This document shows positions 1-6,235 of a DNA stretch of 7,750 nt, in pieces. The notes under the pieces were generated by a model, which saw nothing but the letters and a program-made list of their open reading frames with translations, was not told the DNA's origin and did no database searches. A program made the translations under genes and the position numbers. The stretch is taken from NCBI GenBank assembly GCA_017853285.1, contig JAFMJU010000182.1:1-7750 (forward strand), read 5' to 3'. The stretch is from Gemmataceae bacterium. GTDB taxonomy: Bacteria > Planctomycetota > Planctomycetia > Gemmatales > Gemmataceae. Numbering within the stretch: the stretch's first letter is position 1; each line of letters begins with the position of its first letter.

Positions 1-39
1 TCATGAGGGGGTGCCGGGTAAGGAAATATTGCCCGAGTA

Positions 40-1116
40 TCAGGACGATTTCAGGCGGAGGAATACCAGCGCCTGCCTGGATCCCTCCTTGCTTTCCTCA
101 CGGTTGGAATTGATCTGGACCACCTTGCCGGGACTGAGATTGGCAGATGTCTCGGCGGTGAACTGGAGCACGCTGTCAGGCTTGAAATCCTCGGCGGCTT
201 TCTCTTTGTCCTTGTCTTTTTCCTTCTCCTTGGGCGCCTCGGGCTGGGGTTTGGCGGCGACGATGCGCGAATCCTGGAAGTTGAGGTCGACCCGGAATTC
301 GCCAGGCACTTTTCCAGGGCGAAGGGTGAGCGTGGCCATCGATCCCACACTGCGGTAACTGAAATTGCGCGAGGCGATGCCACGGGAGGTGACCATCGAA
401 CCGGTGGCGATGGGTTTATCCTCCCCCACCTGGATGCGGGCCTGCTGGTTTTCGGTGGCCTTGACCTCAAGGGTTCGAGACAGGGTTATTTTCCCTTCGG
501 TTTGGAGCTTTTTCACCAGGGCTCGCCAGGCATCGTCGGATATGGCCCCCGAGGCGGTGGCATCGCGGATCTGCCCGGCCACCTCATCGGCATTGCCGGC
601 CGATTCCACCACGGTCAGTTCCACCATCACGGTGCTGCCGGGCTTGTCGAGCTTTTCGACCAGGTCTTTGGCCTCCTGGACCAGTTTCTCGGTTCCGGAG
701 AGAAGAATCGCGGCCATGGGGGTACCGGCGGCCACCTCGATGGTCATCGTGTCGCCATAGGTTTTTTGCAGCGACTTGGCGAGGATGTCGGCCTTGGCCT
801 GTTTCACCTCCACGAGCAAGGTTTTATCGCGGGGGTGCTTGAGAGGTGGCTGGTCACGGGTGGGCGTGCCGGCGTCGGCGCCGGGTTCGGTGCGGGTGAA
901 CCTGCCGGGCCTTGGGAAAGGCTGGCTTTCTGGAGGCTGCGCCGGGAACCCACCGGGTGTCACCTGGGGAACGGAACCCGGCTGGGCGGGAATGGAGCGA
1001 CCGGGCCTGGGTTGGGTTTCCTGCTGGCTGGGAGTTGTTCCGGGGGACGGCAAGCTAAATTGGCCGGGCAGGTTCAGGCCGGCGGCAACCACCCACAGCG
1101 CAAACGACTGGACCAT
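40..1116 (-). CDS. Secretin-like (type II/III secretion N-domain) exported protein, no barrel
   Basis: A 358-residue protein. Residues 5-14 form a short hydrophobic stretch that could be a weak signal peptide, though the basic N-region is missing. Residues 20-97 are proline- and glutamine-rich and probably disordered. Residues 98-170 look like a secretin N1/N2-type (KH-like) domain: a strand at LLVEV, a helix, a strand at AAILLSG, a helix ending EKLDKPG, then the strand VMVELTVVES. Residues 222-285 resemble the first part of the secretin core (QQARIQVGEDKPIATG, then SYRSVGSMATLTLRP). A lysine/glutamate/aspartate-rich insert at 290-310 interrupts this fold, and residues 315-357 return to beta-rich sequence. 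A full secretin has a much longer barrel region, which is absent, so an outer-membrane pore is unlikely. It may be a periplasmic or pilus-associated scaffold (inference). The ATG at 1116 has AGGAG nine bases upstream. The gene lies 81 bases downstream of purL in the same direction, and I see no clear terminator between them. The gene call is strong; the function is uncertain. Confidence 0.8.
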   Translation of the reverse strand: MVQSFALWVVAAGLNLPGQFSLPSPGTTPSQQETQPRPGRSIPAQPGSVPQVTPGGFPAQPPESQPFPRPGRFTRTEPGADAGTPTRDQPPLKHPRDKTLLVEVKQAKADILAKSLQKTYGDTMTIEVAAGTPMAAILLSGTEKLVQEAKDLVEKLDKPGSTVMVELTVVESAGNADEVAGQIRDATASGAISDDAWRALVKKLQTEGKITLSRTLEVKATENQQARIQVGEDKPIATGSMVTSRGIASRNFSYRSVGSMATLTLRPGKVPGEFRVDLNFQDSRIVAAKPQPEAPKEKEKDKDKEKAAEDFKPDSVLQFTAETSANLSPGKVVQINSNREESKEGSRQALVFLRLKSS

Positions 1117-1125
1117 GTGAGCCTA

Positions 1126-1140
1126 CTCCTACTTACTCCT
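1126..1140 (-). promoter_or_regulatory. Duplicated Shine-Dalgarno for the secretin-like gene
   Basis: On the minus strand the motif AGGAGTA occurs twice, ten bases apart, just ahead of the ATG at 1116. The proximal AGGAG (1126-1130) is nine bases from the start and supports that start. The distal copy (1136-1140) is too far away to position a ribosome at this ATG and may be a standby site or chance. Confidence 0.6.
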
Positions 1141-1197
1141 AAATGGGATATCTGCTTGGCAGAGAACCCGGAAAAAAATATTCCACAAACCAGTACC

Positions 1198-4092
1198 TCA
1201 TTCCACCACGCCACGCTCGCCCAATTGCCTGGGCAAGGTGTTGCGCCAGGCGGCGACGAGTTCGCCCAGTGGGGTCCAGATGATCCAATCACCCTGCGGA
1301 CCGGCGACGCGCAAGCGGTTTTCCTTCAGCACTTTGCCGATGGCGCGGCAAGCGACAGGAGCCATCGCCTTTTCGAAGGCCGCGGCGTTTTCCGGCGTGA
1401 TTTCCACGACAAACCGGCTGGGGGATTCTGAGAAAAGGACCGCATGGGTTGGTAAACCGGCCGCCGCGGCAAACAGGCCATCCAGATCGCAGCCGAGGTT
1501 GCCGGCGAGGGCCATCTCGGCCACGCAGGCGGCCACGCCGCCCTCGCTGACATCGTGGGCGGAGCGTACCAGGCCGCCGGCGATGGCCTGATGCAGGGCG
1601 TGGAAAGTGGACAATGCCTTGGCCGTGTCGACTTGCGGGGCCTTGCCGCCCTCCACACGGTGCACCGCGTGGTATTGCGATCCGGCCATGGCGTCCTGTG
1701 TCTCGCCCACCAGGTAGAGCAGGTTGCCCGCGGATTTCAGGTCCATGGACAACGCCTTGCGCACATCGTGGACAATGCCGATGGCGCTGATCAGCAGCGT
1801 GGGCGGGATGACGATCCGGCGGTCGGCCCCCTTGTACTCGTTCTTCAGGCTATCCTTGCCGCTGATGAAGGGCATGGTCCAGGCGACGGCCAGATCGTGG
1901 CAGGCCTCGGCGGCGCGGACCAGCAGGCCCAGTTCCTCGGGCCGGTCGGTGTCGCCCCAGCAGAAGTTGTCGAGCAGGGCTATGCGCGCGGGGTCGGTTC
2001 CCACCGCCACCAGGTTGCGGACCGCCTCGTCGATGGCGCAGGCGGCCATGGCGTAGGGATCGATGCGGCCCATGCGGTGCGCCAGGCCGCAGGCCACAGC
2101 GAACCCGAGGTTTTTGCCAAGGACCGGCGCCTGCACCGCCGCGTCGGAAGGGCCGGCCTCCTCCACGCCGACCAGCGGTTTGATCACACTGCCGCCCTGC
2201 ACCTCGTGGTCGTACTGGCGGATGATCCATTCCTTGGAGGCGACATCCGGCAGCGCCAGGATGCCGGTGAGGGTCTTGCCCCAGTCCTCCTTGGCGGGAT
2301 AGGCGGGCGCCGTTTCGGCGGGCGGTGTCCAGCGGGCCTGGCGGGTGACGGGTGGCCTGCCACCGTGCAGGAACTCCATGTCGAGCTCGCCCACCTGGGT
2401 GTTGTGCCAGTAGAGCGTCAGCTTGCCGGTGGCCTGGAAGGTGCCCAGCACCGTGGCCTCCACGCCCTCCGCCTCGCACTCGGCCCGGAGGGCCTTGAAG
2501 TTCTCGGGGGGCACCGCCAGGACCATGCGCTCCTGCGACTCGCTGATCCATATTTCCACGGGGGAAAGTCCCTGATACTTCAGGGGAGCCTTCTCGAGGT
2601 CCACCCGCGCGCCCAGCTCGGCGCCCATCTCGCCCACGGCGGAGCTGAAGCCGCCCGCGCCGCAATCGGTGATGGCGCGGTAGAGCCCCTTGTCGCGGCA
2701 GCGCATCACCGCCTCGAGCACCTTCTTCTCCTCGATGGCATTGCCGATCTGGACGGCGCCACCGCTGGTGACGGTGCTGGCGGCGTGCAACCCCTCGCTG
2801 GAGAAGGTGGCGCCGTGGATGCCATCGCGGCCGGTGCGGCCGCCAAGGGAAACGATGAGGTCGCCGGGCTCGACGGACTTCACCGCCTTGTTCACCGGCA
2901 GCAGTCCGACTGTTCCGCAGAAGACCAGCGGGTTGGCGAGGTAGTCCTCGTGGAACACGACGGCGCCGTTCACCGTGGGGATGCCCATGCGGTTGCCGTA
3001 GTCGCGCACGCCGGCGACCACGCCGTGCAGGATCTTTTGCGGGTGCAGCACGCCGGGGGGCAGGTTACTGGCTGGGTAGTCCATCGGGCCGAAGCAGAAG
3101 ACATCGGTGTTGCAGACCGGGCGGGCGCCCAGGCCTGTGCCCATGGGATCACGCACCACGCCGCCGATGCCGGTGCTGGCGCCGCCGTAGGGCTCGATGG
3201 CGCTGGGGCGGTTGTGGGTCTCGACCTTGAACACCAGGTGATCGGTCTCGTTGAAACGGATGACGCCGGCGTTGTCCTCGAAGACCGACACGCACCAGTC
3301 ATCCTTGCCCAGGGTTTTGCGGACCTGGACTGTGGCCTGGAAAATCGTCTCCTTGAGGAGATTCTTGAAGGTGCGCCCGGGTGTTTCCACCCTGCCCTTC
3401 AGGGTCTTGTGGGAGCAGTGCTCGCTCCAGGTCTGGGCGATGGTTTCAAGCTCGATATCGGCGATGTCGCGCCCAAGCCGGCGGGCGTGCTCCTGGATGA
3501 CGCGCATCTCGGCGACAGAAAGTGCCAGGCCCATGCGCTTGCTGATGGCGAGGAGGGCCTCATCGTCGAGGCCCTCGAGGCGGACGAATTCCTGCTTCCA
3601 GCGGGTCTCGCCGTCGAGCGACAGACCCTCGAGGCGTTTGCCGCCGGGCAGGACCTGCTCGATGGCGCCGTTGGCGATGATGCGGTTGAAGAGGATGTCG
3701 CGGGTGGCCTCGGCCAGGATGGGGCCGTAGTACCGGCGGAAGGTGCGGGCCTCGTTCACCTGAATGCCCAGGTCACGCGCCAGCTTGCCGACGCTGAGGG
3801 CGGCGGGATCCATCACCCCGGGCCGCGGCAGTACGGTGGCGATGGGAAGAGGTTCGGGCATTACGGTTGCGTGGCGCACCTGGGCGCTTTCGACCAACGG
3901 GTCCAGCAACACGCCGCTTACCAGGGAATCGACCTGGGACTGGGTGAGGTCGCCTTCCAGCAGGAAGCCACGGCTGGTGCGCTCGACAAAGGCGTGGGGG
4001 GGATCCTGGTTGGTCAGCAGGCGGTATTCATGACGCACACGCGATTCCTCGCGGTCAGCGGTCCGGGGGGTGATTTCAACTTCCCACAACAT
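1198..4092 (-). CDS. purL: Phosphoribosylformylglycinamidine synthase, PurS-PurL fusion
   Basis: A 964-residue enzyme of de novo purine synthesis that converts FGAR, ATP and ammonia from glutamine into FGAM in the cytoplasm. Residues 1 to about 80 resemble PurS (starting MLWEVEITPR, with a strand around GFLLEGDL and a helix through LVSGVLLDPL). The PurL linker and the two AIRS-type halves follow. Signatures seen are TWSEHCSHKT near 221-230, ETHNRPSAIEPYGGASTGIG at 291-310, DGIHGATFSSE at 423-433, TDCGAGGFSSAVGEMG at 475-490, ISGKDSL at 743-749 and SAHDVSEGG at 844-852. The protein ends with no class I glutaminase domain, so a separate PurQ is expected elsewhere. An in-frame ATG at 4182 would add 30 residues. 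I prefer 4092 because the PurS-like fold begins there, GGGGA lies upstream at a workable distance, and the extra segment crosses a terminator-like hairpin. The gene is divergent from the dehydrogenase and upstream of the secretin-like gene. Confidence 0.93.
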   Translation of the reverse strand: MLWEVEITPRTADREESRVRHEYRLLTNQDPPHAFVERTSRGFLLEGDLTQSQVDSLVSGVLLDPLVESAQVRHATVMPEPLPIATVLPRPGVMDPAALSVGKLARDLGIQVNEARTFRRYYGPILAEATRDILFNRIIANGAIEQVLPGGKRLEGLSLDGETRWKQEFVRLEGLDDEALLAISKRMGLALSVAEMRVIQEHARRLGRDIADIELETIAQTWSEHCSHKTLKGRVETPGRTFKNLLKETIFQATVQVRKTLGKDDWCVSVFEDNAGVIRFNETDHLVFKVETHNRPSAIEPYGGASTGIGGVVRDPMGTGLGARPVCNTDVFCFGPMDYPASNLPPGVLHPQKILHGVVAGVRDYGNRMGIPTVNGAVVFHEDYLANPLVFCGTVGLLPVNKAVKSVEPGDLIVSLGGRTGRDGIHGATFSSEGLHAASTVTSGGAVQIGNAIEEKKVLEAVMRCRDKGLYRAITDCGAGGFSSAVGEMGAELGARVDLEKAPLKYQGLSPVEIWISESQERMVLAVPPENFKALRAECEAEGVEATVLGTFQATGKLTLYWHNTQVGELDMEFLHGGRPPVTRQARWTPPAETAPAYPAKEDWGKTLTGILALPDVASKEWIIRQYDHEVQGGSVIKPLVGVEEAGPSDAAVQAPVLGKNLGFAVACGLAHRMGRIDPYAMAACAIDEAVRNLVAVGTDPARIALLDNFCWGDTDRPEELGLLVRAAEACHDLAVAWTMPFISGKDSLKNEYKGADRRIVIPPTLLISAIGIVHDVRKALSMDLKSAGNLLYLVGETQDAMAGSQYHAVHRVEGGKAPQVDTAKALSTFHALHQAIAGGLVRSAHDVSEGGVAACVAEMALAGNLGCDLDGLFAAAAGLPTHAVLFSESPSRFVVEITPENAAAFEKAMAPVACRAIGKVLKENRLRVAGPQGDWIIWTPLGELVAAWRNTLPRQLGERGVVE

Positions 4093-4142
4093 GAGCCGTC
4101 CATCCCCGCGCCACTCGGCGCCAAACGCTTTGCTTTTTGCTG

Positions 4143-4165
4143 AAAAACGACGGGTGGAGCCCGTC
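4143..4165 (-). terminator. Terminator-like hairpin in the purL leader (possible attenuator)
   Basis: Read on the purL strand, GACGGG (4165-4160) and CCCGTC (4154-4149) form a perfect six-pair GC-rich stem with the five-base loop CTCCA. It is followed by one G and then five T (4147-4143). It lies upstream of the preferred purL start at 4092 and points into the gene, so it would act on the purL transcript itself. The T run is short, so this may be weak or inactive. Confidence 0.35.
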
Positions 4166-4216
4166 CATTGCCAGAGGGCCATTGTACTGGTTCTGGAGCT
4201 TTCGCGGGGGTCGGGA

Positions 4217-4233
4217 CCGGTTTGTCCCCGGTT
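4217..4233 (+). repeat. CCGGTT direct repeat with 11-base period (possible operator)
   Basis: CCGGTT occurs at 4217-4222 and again at 4228-4233, one helical turn apart, inside the divergent promoter region. GGGAC (4213-4217) and GTCCC (4224-4228) overlap it as a five-base inverted repeat. The arrangement resembles a regulator site, but the sequence is short and GC-rich, so chance is possible. Confidence 0.25.
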
Positions 4234-4312
4234 GGTACAACAGTCTTGAGTGATGGAATAGCGCCCTTCCCGGATCTTTCCGCAGGCGGGGTGTTCGAGG
4301 GTTTAGGGTTTT

Positions 4313-4319
4313 GGGGAGG
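4313..4319 (+). promoter_or_regulatory. Shine-Dalgarno that sets the dehydrogenase start
   Basis: GGGGAGG ends six bases before the ATG at 4326. This picks that ATG over the in-frame TTG at 4311, which would include the ribosome site inside the coding region. Confidence 0.75.
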
Positions 4320-4325
4320 TTGGGC

Positions 4326-5366
4326 ATGCCAGTCCAGGCGCGGCAGGTGGTGGTGACGGAGCCATACAAGGTGGCGGTGCGCGAGGTGACGCTGCCCGAC
4401 CCCGGCCCCCGGCAGATCCTGGTGGCGGCGGACGCCTCGGCCATCAGTGCCGGCACCGAGTTGGCGGTGTACACCGGAACCCACCAATGGCTGAAGGATC
4501 CCAACCTGCCGGATTGGAAATTCCCGTTCAAATCAGGCTATTCCGCCGCGGGAAAAGTGGTGGCCATCGGTACCGAGGCGGCGGAAATCACCGGTTTCAA
4601 GGCGGGTGACCCGGTCAGCTACCCCGGCAACCATGCCTCGCATGAACTGCTCACGCTGGGGCATGAGCGTGGCCGACTGTGGCGTTTGCCAGCAGGCGTT
4701 TGCCCGAAAAAGGCGGCCCTGGCGTGTATTGCCCGGTATGGGCTGGGGGCTTCCATCCGGGCGGGGCTAACCTTGGGCCGCAGCGCGGCGGTGCTGGGCC
4801 AGGGGGTGATCGGCCAGTTTGCCCTGCGCTGCCTGCGAGCGGCGGGATGCAATCCGGTGGTGGGTATCGATGCGGTTCCAATGCGGCGGAAAGCGGCGCT
4901 TGCGGCGGGCGCTGATGCGGTGATCGACCCTGGCGCCGGGGATGTGCGGGCCCAACTGAACCAAGTCCTGCCTGGCGGGGCCGAAATTGTCGCGGATGCC
5001 ACCGGTGTGCCTGATGCGGTTCCGGTGGCGATGAGCCTGGCGTGCGATGCGGGCCAGGTGGTGGTGGTGGGCAGCCCCCGCGGCATTGCAAAAGAAGTCA
5101 ATTTCTATGACCACCTTCACCGAAGGTATATCGAAGTTACGGGTGCCCACGGCAATATGCTTTTTGAGCCGGCCCATACCCGGTTGGCGGGTGCCTGGGG
5201 TATCGACAAGGCCCAAACCTGGCTGCTGGCTGCCATTGCCAGCGGGCGGCTGAATCTGGATGGATTGGTCACCCACACGATCCGGCCGGAGGGGGTGGGC
5301 CAAGCCTACGAGGGGTTGCTCAAGGACAAGGACAATTGGCTGGGTGTGGTGGTGGATTGGTCATAA
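4326..5366 (+). CDS. Medium-chain dehydrogenase/reductase, zinc-ligand-poor subfamily
   Basis: A 346-residue MDR-superfamily oxidoreductase: a GroES-like N-terminal domain (about 1-125), a Rossmann domain (about 150-280) and a C-terminal return to the catalytic domain. The cofactor loop is VLGQGVIG (GQGVIG at 158-163) with an aspartate at the end of the second strand (GIDAVP, D182), which suggests NAD(H) rather than NADP(H). The usual catalytic zinc cysteine is replaced in SAISAGTELAVYTG (SAGTE at 41-45), and the usual GHE is GYS (71-73, FKSGYSAAGKVVAIG). No cluster of four cysteines for structural zinc is visible. The SAGTE and GYS pattern is shared with BchC-like and bi-domain oxidoreductases of the MDR family (family knowledge); the substrate is unknown. 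It is first in a probable operon with the permease gene 32 bases downstream. The start is set by a strong Shine-Dalgarno. Residues 1-5 of the longer TTG reading are left out. Confidence 0.88.
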   Translation: MPVQARQVVVTEPYKVAVREVTLPDPGPRQILVAADASAISAGTELAVYTGTHQWLKDPNLPDWKFPFKSGYSAAGKVVAIGTEAAEITGFKAGDPVSYPGNHASHELLTLGHERGRLWRLPAGVCPKKAALACIARYGLGASIRAGLTLGRSAAVLGQGVIGQFALRCLRAAGCNPVVGIDAVPMRRKAALAAGADAVIDPGAGDVRAQLNQVLPGGAEIVADATGVPDAVPVAMSLACDAGQVVVVGSPRGIAKEVNFYDHLHRRYIEVTGAHGNMLFEPAHTRLAGAWGIDKAQTWLLAAIASGRLNLDGLVTHTIRPEGVGQAYEGLLKDKDNWLGVVVDWS

Positions 5367-5398
5367 GTTATTCATTTGCAATTATTTAAGAGAAATTG

Positions 5399-6172
5399 AT
5401 GGACTCGCTTCAGGGATACGCCCTGGCCGCGGGAACCGCCTTTTTTGCCGGGGGGATCAATGCCTTGGCGGGAGGGGGTACCCTGCTCACCTTCCCCGCC
5501 CTTTTGGCGGTCATGGATCCCGCCGAGGCCAACATGACGAGCACTTTGGCCCTGTTTCCAGGGTCTTTGGCCGGGTCGTGGGGTTTCCGCAGTGAGATCC
5601 GCCAAGGAAAAACCTGGCTGCTGCGGTTGCTGCCAGCCAGTGTGTTGGGGGGAATTTTGGGATCCCTGCTATTGGCATGGGGATCGCCCGAGCATTTCAA
5701 GGTGTTGGTGCCTTGGTTGGTGCTTCTCGCCTCGGTGCTGTTTATCGCCCAGCCTTGGTTGGCCCGGGGGCAGGGAGATGAGGAAAAGGTTCCCACCTGG
5801 GGTATCCTGGGTTTGGCCAGCCTGTGCCAATTTCTGGTGGCGGTTTACGGGGGGTACTTTGGCGCAGGGATCGGCATCTTGATGCTGGCCACGCTGGGCC
5901 AGTGGGGAGTGGGTAGTCTGCATCGGGTTAATGGGATTAAAAATCTGCTTGCTGCAATAATTAATGGGATATCTGCAGTTATCTTTGGATTGTCCGGTTT
6001 GGTGCGTTGGGACTATGTTTTGGCGATGGGGTTGGCGGCGGTGGTTGGGGGTTACCTTGCGGGTCAGGCGGGGCCGAAAATTCCCCGCAAATGGTTGCGG
6101 GGCTTTGTGATCTGCGCAGGGGTGAGCCAAACCCTCTATTATTTCTCGAAGCAGTTGGGATGGCTGAGCTGA
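5399..6172 (+). CDS. TauE/SafE (TSUP) family sulfite/anion exporter-like permease
   Basis: A 257-residue inner-membrane protein with about eight hydrophobic segments (roughly 5-35, 45-62, 72-94, 101-119, 134-166, 178-203, 206-224, 233-251). The family's two-fold repeat is visible: GGINALAGGGTLLTFPALL near 18-36 in the first half, and VYGGYFGAGIGILMLATLG near 149-167 in the second, followed by the conserved HRVNGIKNLLAAIING segment. Characterised TSUP members export sulfite, sulfoacetate or related organic anions, but the substrate cannot be read from this sequence. I chose the ATG at 5399 over the adjoining TTG at 5396; a weak AAGAGA lies seven to ten bases upstream. The upstream gap is only 32 bases and AT-rich, which suggests co-transcription with the dehydrogenase. 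Codons around 5927-5985 are unusually AT-rich and include two ATA codons. Confidence 0.92.
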   Translation: MDSLQGYALAAGTAFFAGGINALAGGGTLLTFPALLAVMDPAEANMTSTLALFPGSLAGSWGFRSEIRQGKTWLLRLLPASVLGGILGSLLLAWGSPEHFKVLVPWLVLLASVLFIAQPWLARGQGDEEKVPTWGILGLASLCQFLVAVYGGYFGAGIGILMLATLGQWGVGSLHRVNGIKNLLAAIINGISAVIFGLSGLVRWDYVLAMGLAAVVGGYLAGQAGPKIPRKWLRGFVICAGVSQTLYYFSKQLGWLS

Positions 6173-6221
6173 CCCGGCATGGGGCCGGCGGGGGCATTCC
6201 TGGCGAAATGAATGAGTTTCC

Positions 6222-6226
6222 GGAGG
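6222..6226 (+). promoter_or_regulatory. Shine-Dalgarno bearing on the FKBP lipoprotein start
   Basis: GGAGG lies nine bases before the GTG at 6236. The alternative in-frame ATG at 6212 has no recognisable ribosome site upstream and would place GGAGG inside the coding sequence. Confidence 0.5.
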
Positions 6227-6235
6227 GTGAGAGCC

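Larger units (their letters stand above)
4093..4325. other. Divergent intergenic region between purL and the dehydrogenase gene
   Basis: This 233-base gap must hold the promoters for both divergent genes. On the purL strand TACAAT (4186 down to 4181) is a fair -10 match, but no good -35 lies 17 bases upstream of it. A GC hairpin followed by a T run (4143-4165) and a second hairpin (GCGCC 4108-4112 with GGCGC 4117-4121) lie between that -10 and the purL start. Toward the dehydrogenase I could not find a convincing sigma-70 pair. The hexamer CCGGTT repeats with an 11-base period at 4217-4233, and TTGTAC (4182-4187) faces GTACAA (4235-4240). Confidence 0.5.

Noticed and set aside
1..39. A minus-strand ATG at positions 4-2 as the start of another gene
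   Set aside because: Only one codon is visible and no Shine-Dalgarno precedes it, so no gene can be supported from this edge.
1151..1163. TCTGC-TTG-GCAGA hairpin between purL and the secretin-like gene
   Set aside because: The stem has only five pairs and no T run follows on the minus strand; the T7 run lies before the hairpin, not after it. It is not a credible terminator.
502..1431. A 309-codon plus-strand frame opposite the secretin-like gene and the end of purL
   Set aside because: It spans the intergenic gap and parts of two minus-strand genes. The glycine- and histidine-rich translation is typical of an antisense shadow.
1555..4143. An 862-codon open frame on the plus strand, opposite purL
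   Set aside because: It is in exact codon register with purL on the other strand. It stays open only because purL in this GC-rich genome avoids the codons TTA, CTA and TCA there. Its translation is rich in Gly, Ala, His and Val with no family motif, while the minus strand gives an unmistakable PurL.
4093..4182. A 30-residue N-terminal extension of PurL from the ATG at 4182
   Set aside because: There is no ribosome site upstream of 4182, the added residues are unlike PurS, and the segment contains the hairpin and T run. The start at 4092 fits the family better.
6174..6188. CCGGC/GCCGG hairpin just after the permease stop codon
   Set aside because: It is five pairs with no T run, in very GC-rich DNA, and the next gene follows closely. 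Termination here is unlikely.
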